DNA of 64,000 bases from Alloacidobacterium sp035547425 (GTDB lineage Bacteria; Acidobacteriota; Terriglobia; Terriglobales; Acidobacteriaceae), in contig DASZUU010000043.1 of the NCBI GenBank assembly GCA_035547425.1, positions 62,001 through 126,000 of the forward strand, given 5' to 3'. Below, piece by piece: positions 27,521 through 36,388 of the stretch. Position 1 is the first letter of the stretch; every line of letters begins with the position of its first letter. The position numbers were made by a program, and so were the translations under genes. The notes beneath the pieces are model-generated. The model ran no database searches and had not been told where the DNA came from. It saw only the letters and a list, made by a program, of their open reading frames with translations.

Positions 27521-27862
27521 ATGCCTGTTTCCAAGAAGGAAATTTCGCAGTGTCCGATTGACGCCATGCTGTCGGTGATTGATGGGCGATGGAAAGGGAC
27601 GATTCTGTGGCGGCTTTGCGATGGGCCGATGCGGACGAGCGAGCTGCGGCGGAGTATTCCCGGCATTACGGAGCGGATGCTCATTCGGCATCTACAGGAG
27701 CTGGTGCAGGATGGGATTTTGATGCGGCATGAAGAGAAACGCGTGCCGCCTTGCGTGCGCTACTCGATTACGAAGTATGGGATGACGCTGGCTCCAGTGC
27801 TGGAGGAGATTTGCGTGTGGGGGCGCAAGCATATTGCTCGGGTGGAGAAGGGGTTGCGGTAG
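27521..27862 (+). CDS. HxlR-family transcriptional regulator
   Basis: 113 residues. Winged helix of the HxlR family: CPIDAMLSVIDGRWKGTILWRL starts the domain with the hallmark Cys at about residue 11, then RTSELRRSIPGITERMLIRHLQEL and the wing VPPCVRYSITKYG. Such regulators sense electrophiles or quinones, often through that Cys, and act as dimers on palindromes. The start could be the GTG at 27509, directly after the operator, or the ATG at 27521; neither has a good ribosome site. It is divergent from the DUF1772 gene, the likely target. Confidence 0.88.
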   Translation: MPVSKKEISQCPIDAMLSVIDGRWKGTILWRLCDGPMRTSELRRSIPGITERMLIRHLQELVQDGILMRHEEKRVPPCVRYSITKYGMTLAPVLEEICVWGRKHIARVEKGLR

Positions 27863-27931
27863 TTCATCCTCTGGCGTTTCCCCTCCCTCCTCTTTGTTCA
27901 GGATGGGCACTCGGTGATGTGGGAATTACGC

Positions 27932-29239
27932 TCAGAAGAGATTGGGGATGCTGGTGAAGGCGATGCGTGTGGGTGCGGCGGCTTTGGCTAACAGCATGCT
28001 CGCGGGTATGAGTGTGTCGGTGCCGAACTTGTGATTGAGTGCGTCCATGGTTTCGGAGAGGCGCGTGCGACGCGTTTCCGTTTCGAGATTCGAAAACAGG
28101 CTTAAGGTGTGCAGGTGGTCGGGCACCAGATTGCCGAGCCATACGCCGATGAAAAACGGTTTCTGGTAGAGATCGCCGGTGGGCATTTCTGCCCAGAGCT
28201 TGCGCAGAGCTTCGATGAGGGTTTGATTGTCCTGGCACTCGACGATGGTCATGCCATGTGACCAGCCGCTTTGCGGGATGCCGGAGAAGTGGCGCTTTTT
28301 GGCGAGGTCTTTGGGCATGACGAACTTTACGGAGAGCGTGATGTTGGCGGCCCAGAGGTGCTCGGAGCGGAGGCGCATGGCGGCTTTGTGCAGGAGCCTC
28401 TGTGCGATGGCGTAGGCTCCGTCGCGGGAGCGGAATTCAGGCGGCAGCATGTGGCTGTGGCTGATGGATTTTTGATACTCGAGCTCACGGTCGTTGAAGT
28501 CTTCACCGCGCAGCCAGTACCAGAGTTTTTCTCCGCCTACGCCACCCCAGACTTTGCTTAATTGTTGGCGATCGAGATCGAGCAGCTGCGTCATGGAGCG
28601 GATGCCTTGCAGATGCAGATGTTTTTCCATGCGCGCGCCGATGCCGGGGAGATCGCGCAGCTCGAGGCCCTGGAGGGCGGGCCTGAGGATGTCAGGGGTG
28701 AGGGCGACGAGGCCGTCTGGCTTTTCCATGTCGGAGGCGATCTTGGCGAGGTAGCGATTGGAGGCGAGCCCGACGGAGCAGCGGAGGGTGCTGCCGACCC
28801 TGGCCTTGATGGTTTCTTTGACGCGGCGGGCGAGCTCGAGGGCGGCGACGAGGGGCTGCTCGCGTCCCATGAGGCTGCAGGCCATCTCGTCGATGGACAT
28901 GACGCTGGAGACGGGCACGCAACTCTCGACGGCTTCGACGATTTTATTGTGGTATTCGACGTAGACCTGGTGGCTGCCTTCGACCAGAATGATGCCGGGG
29001 CAGAGGCGCTTGGCTTCGCCCACCTGGGTTCCAGTCTTTACCCCGAATGCTTTGGCCTCGTAACTGGCGGCGATGCAGCAGGTTGTGTCGGCCATGACGG
29101 GCACGACGGCAACGGGACGGTTGCGGAGCTCGGGATGAATCTCCTGCTCGACGGAAGCGAAGTAGGAATTGAGATCGAGGAAGAGCCAGCGAACGCGCGG
29201 TCCAGATGCGCTGGCGGGTTGGGCGGGCGGCAGCATCAC
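27932..29239 (-). CDS. dinB: Y-family DNA polymerase (DinB/Pol IV type)
   Basis: 435 residues. Translesion polymerase: catalytic motifs FLDLNSYFASVEQ (Asp 22; steric-gate Tyr/Phe 26-27) and SIDEM with the Asp-Glu pair, the HhH segment LRDLPGIGARMEKHL, and a little-finger domain about 240-390. Motif 1 reads DLN rather than the DMD of typical Pol IV. The tail has HTLSLFSNLE, close to the QLxLF sliding-clamp binding peptide. No umuD, imuA or dnaE2 is near, and I see no LexA box upstream. Confidence 0.9.
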   Translation of the reverse strand: MMLPPAQPASASGPRVRWLFLDLNSYFASVEQEIHPELRNRPVAVVPVMADTTCCIAASYEAKAFGVKTGTQVGEAKRLCPGIILVEGSHQVYVEYHNKIVEAVESCVPVSSVMSIDEMACSLMGREQPLVAALELARRVKETIKARVGSTLRCSVGLASNRYLAKIASDMEKPDGLVALTPDILRPALQGLELRDLPGIGARMEKHLHLQGIRSMTQLLDLDRQQLSKVWGGVGGEKLWYWLRGEDFNDRELEYQKSISHSHMLPPEFRSRDGAYAIAQRLLHKAAMRLRSEHLWAANITLSVKFVMPKDLAKKRHFSGIPQSGWSHGMTIVECQDNQTLIEALRKLWAEMPTGDLYQKPFFIGVWLGNLVPDHLHTLSLFSNLETETRRTRLSETMDALNHKFGTDTLIPASMLLAKAAAPTRIAFTSIPNLF

Positions 29240-29468
29240 GGCAACTATTCGTATTTTATTCGCCTTTGTGCTCTATCAGTAAACGGAAAAATGAAAAAAT
29301 ACATCTTAAAAGGCAGCCTAAAATTTCAGGCTCAGGCGCCGATTATGGTAGTACGGGCGGATTTCACACGATTTTACTTTTCTATCGTCAAAATCCAGTG
29401 AGATGATGTAGGTGCCTGAATGGAGAAGCTGTGCGTCCCGACACGGCTCGAGCAAGAAGGGGCTGGAT
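29240..29468. other. AT-rich intergenic stretch upstream of dinB
   Basis: Holds the dinB start region. No operator, RNA or repeat was recognised. Confidence 0.4.
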
Positions 29469-29639
29469 ATGTGGTTTACAAAAATGAGTGATCTGCTGAA
29501 TCACTTGTCTCATCTGAGCGATTTTTTGCCTGCGATCCTGGTGACTATCGGCGTTGGTATGCTGATTGGCTGCGCTGTGGGCTGCATCTGCACGCCCTGC
29601 GAAGAGAAAGACGAGCTTTTTCATAAGGAAGTTTTTTAG
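29469..29639 (+). CDS. Possible small single-pass membrane protein, 56 residues
   Basis: From the ATG at 29469, preceded by AAGGGG. Residues about 20-42 (PAILVTIGVGMLIGCAVGCI) form one membrane helix, followed by CTPCEEKDELFHKEVF, so a CxxC-like pair and an acidic tail face one side. Unknown family; the frame may be chance. Confidence 0.4.
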   Translation: MWFTKMSDLLNHLSHLSDFLPAILVTIGVGMLIGCAVGCICTPCEEKDELFHKEVF

Positions 29640-29788
29640 ACTCGCCTTCTCGGGCTTCACCAATACGCTATCCCCGCCAACCTTCCTTGCGTCTTTTTTC
29701 TCCTCTCTTTCTTTGTATTTCTTTTTAAATCCATCTTCAGAGATGCATCATCGCCTCATGCCATAAGCATGGATGAGAAGATTTCTCT

Positions 29789-30127
29789 ATGAAATCGATT
29801 GATGCGGCCACGGCAGAGCATTACAACTGGGGCGCAGCCTGCGATGGCTGGCACCTGGTGCGGAACGAAGAGCTGAGCGTGATTGAAGAGCGGATGCCTT
29901 CGGCTACGGAAGAGCAGAGGCACTGGCATGAGCAGTCGCGGCAGTTCTTTTATGTTCTCGAAGGCGAGTTGACAATGCAGTTCGATGATGGCCCCGTGGT
30001 GCTGAGAGCGCGTGAGGGCATCGAGATTGAACCGGGGAGCCCGCACCAGGCAAAGAATTGCTCGGGAGCAGATGTGCGATTCCTGGTGATATCACAACCT
30101 ACCAGCCGGGGCGACAGGCATATCTGA
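29789..30127 (+). CDS. Cupin-domain protein
   Basis: 112 residues, a single small beta-barrel. Metal-binding cupin motif 1 is HWHEQSRQFFYVLEGEL (His pair and Glu) and motif 2 is PGSPHQAKN (His). Small cupins of this kind are isomerases, dioxygenases or sensors; the sequence does not say which. Stands alone upstream of the second TonB receptor. Confidence 0.85.
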   Translation: MKSIDAATAEHYNWGAACDGWHLVRNEELSVIEERMPSATEEQRHWHEQSRQFFYVLEGELTMQFDDGPVVLRAREGIEIEPGSPHQAKNCSGADVRFLVISQPTSRGDRHI

Positions 30128-30299
30128 GCGCGCAGTTGCTATCAGAAAAGTATGTATCACTTGTTATGATTCGGTTATTTTTTGCTTGCACAAAGAGTAA
30201 ACATCGCTGATTATGTGACTACTTCTCGTACGCAACGCGCATGTTCCGCCAAAAAGAAAACGAGGTTGCGCGCATACATTTTTTGAAGAGGCTCAGCTT
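30128..30299. promoter_or_regulatory. Leader/promoter region of the second TonB receptor
   Basis: 172 bp with the TTATGATTCGG stretch and GAGG 7 nt before the receptor ATG. No palindrome like the LacI sites of the first receptor is present, so control differs. Confidence 0.35.
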
Positions 30300-33200
30300 A
30301 TGCGAATGGTTCGATGTTTTACTTCTTTGGCCAAAGCAGTACAGACAACCGGTTGTCTGGTTTTGTTTCTCACTTTCTTCTGCTTTCCCCTGCTTGCACA
30401 AAATATCTCAGGAACGATCACCGGCACAGTGAAGGATTCATCCGGGGCTGTTGTTTCGGGGGCATCTGTAACTATCACGAATACAAATCAAAATGCGGTC
30501 GTGTTTACCGCAAATACGAATGCGGCGGGACAATATACCGCGCCATTTCTGCCGGTAGGCAATTACTCGGTCGCTGTAGAGGCCGCAGGATTTAAAAAGG
30601 CGGAACGCACGGCGATCAAGCTGGATGTGGGGCAAAATCTCACCGTGGATATGAGCCTGGAACCGGGCAGCGCGCAGGAAACAGTCAGCGTCAATGCTTC
30701 GGCGCTCCAGGTAGATTTGCAGAGCTCGCAGGCGCAGACGGTGATCAGCGGCAGGCAGATTCAGGAGCTATCGCTGAACACGCGCAATTATGAACAGCTG
30801 GTCTCGCTAATGCCGGGCGTTTCGACGGGGCTCGCTTCGGACCAGCTTTATGTGGGCGCGAGTAATCCGGTGGGCACTTCGAACCAGATCAACTTCTCGA
30901 TCAATGGCAGCCGTCCTACGCAGAACTCATGGAATATCGATGGCGCAGATAACGTGGACCGCGGCGCGAACCTCACATTGCTGGCGTACCCGAGCGTCGA
31001 TTCGATTGCGGAATTTTCTGTGCAGCGCAGCAACTACAATGCCGAGTTTGGCCGCAGCTCCAGCGGGCAGATCAATGTCATCACCAGCGCCGGCACAAAC
31101 CAGTTCCACGGCGATCTGTATGAGTTCTTTCGCAACGATGTGCTGGACGCGAACACATATCTGAATAATCGGAACAAAATTCCGATTCCCTCGCTTCGGT
31201 ATAACGACTTTGGCGGCACTGTAGGCGGACCGATTTGGCGCGATCATACGTTCTTCTTCTTTTCGGAAGAAGCGCGGCGCGTTGTTACACATACAAATTT
31301 TCTGGCGGATGTTCCCAGCAAGGCAGAGCTAGCGGGCGATTTAAGTGCTTCCCCATCTCCTGTTTGCGTATTGTGGAGCGCGCCTGGACCAAATCAGACT
31401 TGTTTGCAGACCAGCTATCAGGTAACGCAGATTTCACCGGCGGCTCAGGCGTATCTCACGGATATTTTCAATAAGCTGCCGGCACCTGACGATCCGAACT
31501 GTACTGGAGGCTGCACGCTGACATCGAATGGTCAGAACATCTTCAATATGCATCAGGAGATTGTGCGTATTGACCAGGTATTCAGCCCGAAGTTCAGGCT
31601 GTTTGGGCGGTTTGAGAATGACACGATTCCGACCACCGAACCGGGGGGCTTATTTATCGGCAGTTCTTTACCGGGTGTATCCACGTCCTCGACGAATTCG
31701 CCAGGACGCATTGTTTCTGTGCACGCTACATATGCCTTCTCGCCCACGCTGATTAATGACGCAGGTTATAACTATTCGCATGGCGGTATTTTGAGCTCGC
31801 CCATCGGACTCACTGCGGGAAAGAACTCGCAGGATATCCTTTCTGCAATCAGCCTTCCTTACGCTTCTTCACTTGATGTAGCGCCTACCCTGACCTTCAG
31901 CTACTTCGCCAATGTTTCAGACCGCGGTCAGTATCGCGATTTTAACGATGACAATAATGCTTTTGACTACTTATCGAAGGTCTTTGGACGGCACGCTACA
32001 AAATTCGGCGTGAGCTATCACTGGTATCAAAAGGACGAGAACTCGGCTTCGGGTAATCAGGGCGCTTTTGGTTTCCCGATTACTGCTCCGGACGGCACGA
32101 GCAGCGAGTACCAGGAATGGGCGAACTTCCTGACTGGAAACGCCAGCTCCTTCACCCAGGCATCCGAAGATTTTCGTGCAGTTGTCCGGCAGCAGCAATG
32201 GGAGATGTACGCGCAGGACACATTCCAGATGCGTCCAAACCTTACGCTGAACTACGGCGTGCGGTATTCGCTCTTCCGCCAGCCTACGGATGCGAAAGGA
32301 CACCTCACAAACTTCAATCCCGGGTTGTTCGATGCAACGAGCGCTCCGGCGATCGATCCGACAACGGGACAGTTTGCTGTCGCGGGTGCAAGCGCGAACT
32401 TGAATGGAGTGATTATCGGCGGCAAGACTTCGCCTTATGGTGACACGATCAATCAGCAGAATAATTTGAGCTTTGCGCCTCGCGTTGGATTTGCCTGGGA
32501 CCCGAAGGGCAATGGAACCATGTCAGTTCGCGGCGGCTACGGTATTTTCTTTGACTCATCAGCCGTGAGCCGTTATGAGATCAACATCTTTACCAATCCA
32601 CCCTTTGTCAATAGCCTTTCCCTTGGTTCTACCTCCATAGATAATCCGAGCGGTCAGGCAAAGGTTTCTAATTATCCTTCCGCGCTGGCAGCTGTAGCCA
32701 CAAAATGGCACACACCCTATACGCAGGAATATAGCCTCGATCTGCAGCAACAATTTCCTTCGCAGTGGCTGATGGATATCGGCTACTACGGCGGCATTGG
32801 CACGCACCTGCTGGGCGAGGTTGATTTGAACCAGCCGCTTCCCGGCGCGTATGTCACGGAGCTTGCTCCCTATGGTGTGACCGGGCCTCCGACGCGCGGT
32901 AAGACAACGCAGCAACTGAACTATATTCGCCCATACCGGGGATATGATTCGATCAACGATCAGATCACAAGCTTCACTTCCAACTACAACGGCTTGCAGG
33001 TGGCGTTGCAGAAACGAATTGGAGCAAATTCGCTGGTGAACGTGAACTATACGTGGTCAAAGGCAATGACGACGGCCTTCAACGATACTTCTCCGGCGCA
33101 GAACACGTATGACTTGTCGGCAGAGTATGGTCCGGCACGCTATGACCGCACGAATATCTTTAACGCGAACTTTGTATATGACCTGCCATTCTTCCAGACG

Positions 33201-33743
33201 CAGTCCGGTTTTACGGGACATGTGCTGGGCGGATGGGAGTTTTCAGGCATTATCAATTCCTACTCGGGTTTGCCGTATACGGTGACTGGTGTTCTGAACG
33301 ATCCGGCTGGGCAAGGCGTGCTGGATGCCAACAGCGCTGTGAGCGGACGGCCTGATCTTGTGGGCAATCCAAATGTGGCCAGCGTGAAAAGCGGGCCGAT
33401 TCACAATAACAACGGCAAGCAGCTCTGGTTCAATACGGCTGCCTACGCGCAGGTGTGCCCGACGGTGGGTGGTGTTACCACCTGTCCTACGGGAGCGCGT
33501 CCGGGCAACGAGCATCCGGGCAGCGTACGCGGGCCGGGATTATGGCGCGCCGATCTTTCGATGTTCAAGAACATCAAATTCAACGAGCGCTTCCATATGC
33601 AGTTCCGTGCGGAATCGTTCAACACCTTCAATCACACAAACCCGGACGGTATCAGCACATCGTATACGTCGAGCTTGTTTGGCAAGGTTACGTCGTATCG
33701 TGACCCGCGTATTCTGCAGCTTGCTTTGAAGCTGTATTTCTAG
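30300..33743 (+). CDS. Oar-like TonB-dependent outer-membrane receptor (second copy)
   Basis: 1147 residues. Signal peptide ends near LLAQ (about 34); CarboxypepD_reg-like domain about 37-120 (ISGTITGTVKDSSGAVVSGA); plug domain from about 125 with GVSTGLASDQ and the NSWNIDGADNVDRG segment; long barrel with C-terminal LALKLYF. Same architecture as the receptor at 2510 but clearly diverged, so not a recent duplicate. It transports an unknown large ligand. GAGG lies 7 nt before the ATG. It is a single-gene unit closed by a terminator. Confidence 0.9.
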   Translation: MRMVRCFTSLAKAVQTTGCLVLFLTFFCFPLLAQNISGTITGTVKDSSGAVVSGASVTITNTNQNAVVFTANTNAAGQYTAPFLPVGNYSVAVEAAGFKKAERTAIKLDVGQNLTVDMSLEPGSAQETVSVNASALQVDLQSSQAQTVISGRQIQELSLNTRNYEQLVSLMPGVSTGLASDQLYVGASNPVGTSNQINFSINGSRPTQNSWNIDGADNVDRGANLTLLAYPSVDSIAEFSVQRSNYNAEFGRSSSGQINVITSAGTNQFHGDLYEFFRNDVLDANTYLNNRNKIPIPSLRYNDFGGTVGGPIWRDHTFFFFSEEARRVVTHTNFLADVPSKAELAGDLSASPSPVCVLWSAPGPNQTCLQTSYQVTQISPAAQAYLTDIFNKLPAPDDPNCTGGCTLTSNGQNIFNMHQEIVRIDQVFSPKFRLFGRFENDTIPTTEPGGLFIGSSLPGVSTSSTNSPGRIVSVHATYAFSPTLINDAGYNYSHGGILSSPIGLTAGKNSQDILSAISLPYASSLDVAPTLTFSYFANVSDRGQYRDFNDDNNAFDYLSKVFGRHATKFGVSYHWYQKDENSASGNQGAFGFPITAPDGTSSEYQEWANFLTGNASSFTQASEDFRAVVRQQQWEMYAQDTFQMRPNLTLNYGVRYSLFRQPTDAKGHLTNFNPGLFDATSAPAIDPTTGQFAVAGASANLNGVIIGGKTSPYGDTINQQNNLSFAPRVGFAWDPKGNGTMSVRGGYGIFFDSSAVSRYEINIFTNPPFVNSLSLGSTSIDNPSGQAKVSNYPSALAAVATKWHTPYTQEYSLDLQQQFPSQWLMDIGYYGGIGTHLLGEVDLNQPLPGAYVTELAPYGVTGPPTRGKTTQQLNYIRPYRGYDSINDQITSFTSNYNGLQVALQKRIGANSLVNVNYTWSKAMTTAFNDTSPAQNTYDLSAEYGPARYDRTNIFNANFVYDLPFFQTQSGFTGHVLGGWEFSGIINSYSGLPYTVTGVLNDPAGQGVLDANSAVSGRPDLVGNPNVASVKSGPIHNNNGKQLWFNTAAYAQVCPTVGGVTTCPTGARPGNEHPGSVRGPGLWRADLSMFKNIKFNERFHMQFRAESFNTFNHTNPDGISTSYTSSLFGKVTSYRDPRILQLALKLYF

Positions 33744-33763
33744 GCAGGATTTTTAAAAACAAT

Positions 33764-33805
33764 GGCTGGACGAGGGCACCAACCTTCGTCCGGCTTTTTT
33801 GTTTT
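33764..33805 (+). terminator. Rho-independent terminator after the second TonB receptor
   Basis: Stem GCTGGACGAGG (33765-33775) with CCTTCGTCCGGC (33783-33794), allowing two G-T pairs, followed by TTTTTTGTTTT. The T-run reaches the stop of the convergent kinase gene. Confidence 0.8.
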
Positions 33806-34454
33806 AGTCGGCTGCATTTTCGCCCAGGGGCAGGAAGTATTGCGTGCCCTTGATGGGCTCTTCGAGACGCTTTAACAGCAGCTGCAGATCTTTATTCTGA
33901 TTTACGAAGTCGATGTCCGATGTGTTGACGATGAGCAATTCGCTGGCCGAATAGTGAAAGAAAAAGTGCTCGTAGGCGGCGGCAATCTGTTCGATGTACG
34001 CGTCGCTGATGTCGCGCTCTCCGGCTGCGCCTTTGCGCTTTAGCCGTTGCTTCAGAACCTCGGGAGTGGCTTGCAGATAGATGACGAGATCAGGCGAGGG
34101 AACCTGTTCGCGGAACATCTGATAGTAGCGGTTATAGAGAGCGAGCTCCGCATCGCTGAGATTCACATAGGCGAAAAGCTTGTCTTTTTCGAAGATGTAG
34201 TCGGAGACGATGGGACCATCGACATTTTTGAGCCGGCTGAATTGCTCATAGCGCTCCATAAGAAACCACATTTGGGCGCTGAAAGCAGTGCCGCTCTCAG
34301 CCTGATAGAAGCGGTGGAGAAAAGGATTGTCTTCCGGTTCGATCACGTGCCGGGCGTGAAGCTTTTCCGCAAGAATTCGGGCCAGAGAGGATTTTCCAAC
34401 GCGGAGAGGGCCTTCAACGGCAATAAAACGGGGCTGATCGAAAAGTTTAGCCAT
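33804..34454 (-). CDS. Deoxynucleoside kinase (deoxyadenosine/deoxyguanosine kinase-like)
   Basis: 216 residues. It salvages deoxynucleosides by phosphorylation. P-loop GPLRVGKSSLARIL (about 15-28), the EPEDNPFLHRFY substrate loop, SDYIFEKDKLFAY (DRS-like region), LVIYLQATPEVLKQRLKRKG with the lid arginines. Bacterial dGK/dAK are the nearest family; thymidylate kinase is ruled out by these motifs. Divergent from the polysaccharide deacetylase gene. Confidence 0.88.
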   Translation of the reverse strand: MAKLFDQPRFIAVEGPLRVGKSSLARILAEKLHARHVIEPEDNPFLHRFYQAESGTAFSAQMWFLMERYEQFSRLKNVDGPIVSDYIFEKDKLFAYVNLSDAELALYNRYYQMFREQVPSPDLVIYLQATPEVLKQRLKRKGAAGERDISDAYIEQIAAAYEHFFFHYSASELLIVNTSDIDFVNQNKDLQLLLKRLEEPIKGTQYFLPLGENAAD

Positions 34455-34542
34455 GCAAATTTACCTCTGGGGCGAATAAAAGACGAAAATATCACGAACT
34501 GGATGCTGCCGCAATGACCTGCTGGCTCTAAACTAAACCAGA

Positions 34543-35259
34543 ATGCTTGTTCCTCTTACTACTGCCGGGGCTGTTCTTACGTTGACTGCCGGGGGCTATG
34601 CGTATGCTGCCATGTGGCCGACCTCACAGATTTTTGGCCGCGCCATTATCGGCGGAGACCATCCCAATGAGTTTGCCCTGACCTATGATGACGGGCCGAA
34701 CGATCCGTATACGCAGCAACTATTGGACTTGCTGGCGCAGCACCAGGCGCGGGCAACGTTCTTTCTAATTGGCCGCTTTGTTCGTCAGCGCCCGGATATT
34801 GCACGCGCCATTCGCGCTGCGGGACACCTTGTCGGGAACCATACCACGACGCATCCGGTGTTGCTGTTTGAATCGCCGAAGCGAGTGCATCAGGAATTAG
34901 CAGAATGCAATGCGGCAATCGAAGATGCTCTGGGGGAGCCGGTGCGGTACTTTCGGCCTCCGCACGGAGCGCGAAGGCCGGATGTGCTGCGCGCGGCGCG
35001 GGAGCTGGGGCTGACGCCGGTCCTTTGGAATGCGATGGGCTATGACTGGAAGCCGACGACGGCGGATGCGGTATTGGCGAACCTGCAGAAGGGGATTCGG
35101 CGAAATCGGCGAAAGGGTGTGGGGTCGAACCTGCTGCTGCACGATGGCGGGCAGGCAGGAATCGGACAGGACCGCAGCCATTCGGTTGCAGCAACGGCAA
35201 AGCTGCTGAAGAGCACGGCGCGGCAGGTTCGCTATGTGACGGTGGATGCCTGGGGCTGA
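34543..35259 (+). CDS. Polysaccharide deacetylase (NodB domain)
   Basis: 238 residues. Metal-dependent CE4 deacetylase of chitin, peptidoglycan or another N-acetylated glycan. Motif 1 TYDDGPND has the base and metal Asp; motif 2 GNHTTTHP gives the two metal His; motif 3 RPPHGARRP and motif 4 DWKPTTADAV follow. The N-terminal stretch (about 4-25) is hydrophobic, a likely membrane anchor or signal. No operon partner is visible. Confidence 0.92.
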   Translation: MLVPLTTAGAVLTLTAGGYAYAAMWPTSQIFGRAIIGGDHPNEFALTYDDGPNDPYTQQLLDLLAQHQARATFFLIGRFVRQRPDIARAIRAAGHLVGNHTTTHPVLLFESPKRVHQELAECNAAIEDALGEPVRYFRPPHGARRPDVLRAARELGLTPVLWNAMGYDWKPTTADAVLANLQKGIRRNRRKGVGSNLLLHDGGQAGIGQDRSHSVAATAKLLKSTARQVRYVTVDAWG

Positions 35260-35262
35260 GGT

Positions 35263-35526
35263 TTACTGGAGATAGACCTCGTCGATGTAGCACCAGCGCC
35301 AGTCTTCGCCGCGCTCGGCGGATTGGATGATGGGGTGCTGCGTAGCGTGAAAGTGGGCGCGGGCGTGGCGGTTCTTCGATGAATCGCAACAGCCTACGTG
35401 GCCGCATTCCAGGCACATGCGCAGATGCACCCAGGTGTCGCCGGTTTTGAGACATTCCTCGCAGCCTTTGCTGCCGGGTTTTACCTTCTTGACGTGATCC
35501 TTGACGTGGGTACAGGCCTGGGACAT
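35263..35526 (-). CDS. UBP-type zinc-finger protein
   Basis: 87 residues, almost the whole being a ZnF-UBP domain: CxH (ACTH), CEECL, MCLECGHVGCCD and the HARAHF...HP segment supply the zinc ligands. In eukaryotes the domain binds ubiquitin C-termini; bacterial single-domain forms are widespread and of unknown role. Its end lies 3 bp from the deacetylase stop on the other strand. Confidence 0.88.
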   Translation of the reverse strand: MSQACTHVKDHVKKVKPGSKGCEECLKTGDTWVHLRMCLECGHVGCCDSSKNRHARAHFHATQHPIIQSAERGEDWRWCYIDEVYLQ

Positions 35527-35660
35527 TCGATTCCTCCGTCTTTCTTGAACCTCTTCATTGTTGCTGAAGGGTGGGATTTCGTCGAGGCGCTGTGGTGGAA
35601 GGCTGATTTTGTTTTGACGTGACTGATTTTGAAATTCGTTCTACCGCAGCCTGCATTTCC

Positions 35661-35951
35661 TTAGGCCGCATTCACTCTTTGCCTGATCTTCGCAATGGCC
35701 TTGTCTTTAGCTGCCTCAGCCAAGTCAAAACGATTCTGAAGATTAAGCCAGAACTGCGGAGAAATTCCAAAATACTTGCCCAGGCGAAGCGCCGTGTTGG
35801 CGGAGATAGAGCGTTTTGCGCGCACTATGTCATTAATACGCGGAGGAGGCACATCGAGATCCTTGGCAAGGCGGTAGGCAGTCAAACCCACCGGCTCCAT
35901 AAATTCCTTTAGGAGTATCTCCCCGGGATGAACAGCAAATGTCTTCTTCAT
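35661..35951 (-). CDS. higA: HigA-family antitoxin
   Basis: 96 residues from the ATG at 35951. XRE helix-turn-helix of the HigA/VapI type: HPGEILLKEFMEPVGLTAYRLA then VPPPRINDIVRAKRSISANTA and LGKYFGISPQFWLNLQ. It binds and blocks the HigB toxin and represses the operon. The longer frame from 36179 runs antisense-like through higB in another frame and was not used. The toxin gene is upstream, 31 bp away, the usual higBA order. Confidence 0.93.
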   Translation of the reverse strand: MKKTFAVHPGEILLKEFMEPVGLTAYRLAKDLDVPPPRINDIVRAKRSISANTALRLGKYFGISPQFWLNLQNRFDLAEAAKDKAIAKIRQRVNAA

Positions 35952-35982
35952 AGCCAGTACCTCAGCACATTTCTCTTTACCT

Positions 35983-36255
35983 TCAGTGATAATCAACAAT
36001 CTCCACTGCGTGGGCGTTGCCATCCTTCCAGACAAAGCAGATGCGGTATTGATCGTTAATTCGGATCGAATGTTGGCCTTCTCTGTTCCCCTTGAGTTTT
36101 TCCAGCTTATTTCCCGGAGGAATTTGAAGTGCCAATAATTCGGTAGCGGCATCGAGGATTGCCAGTTTTCTATTCGCAATATCGCGGATGGATGAAAACT
36201 TACGACTTTTGCCGGTAAGCCACAATATTTCCGTATCTCGATCTTTTACAATCAG
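35983..36255 (-). CDS. higB: HigB/RelE-family toxin, unusual start codon
   Basis: About 90 residues, ribosome-dependent mRNA interferase family. Core GKSRKFSSI, LDAATELLALQIPPGNKLEKLKG and GQHSIRINDQYRICFVWK, ending VEIVDYH, is typical. The first conventional start is a TTG at 36225, which would drop the conserved first strand. The open frame upstream encodes IVKDRDTEIL, matching the MIxSFxDxxTE start of the family, so translation probably begins at CTG 36255 or ATT 36252. A palindrome just upstream is the expected operator. Confidence 0.85.
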   Translation of the reverse strand: MIVKDRDTEILWLTGKSRKFSSIRDIANRKLAILDAATELLALQIPPGNKLEKLKGNREGQHSIRINDQYRICFVWKDGNAHAVEIVDYH

Positions 36256-36270
36256 CGATCACTCAATCTC

Positions 36271-36293
36271 ATATTAACGCGATGCGTTAATAT
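36271..36293. promoter_or_regulatory. higBA operator
   Basis: Perfect 10-bp arms ATATTAACGC and GCGTTAATAT with a 3-nt spacer, about 16 bp upstream of the proposed higB start. Autorepression by HigA or the HigBA complex is inferred. Confidence 0.75.
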
Positions 36294-36388
36294 CGTCGAG
36301 CGTTCATACATGTGAGGCAATTGCCGCACACCGGGTGAATCATGCGTTCTGCAGGCTCCGCGACTATTCATCGGAATGCCAGAGCTTT

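Noticed and set aside
28562..29401. 279-residue plus-strand frame over dinB
   Set aside because: Antisense shadow of a GC-rich gene; composition is Gly/Ala/Glu-rich and no motif is present.
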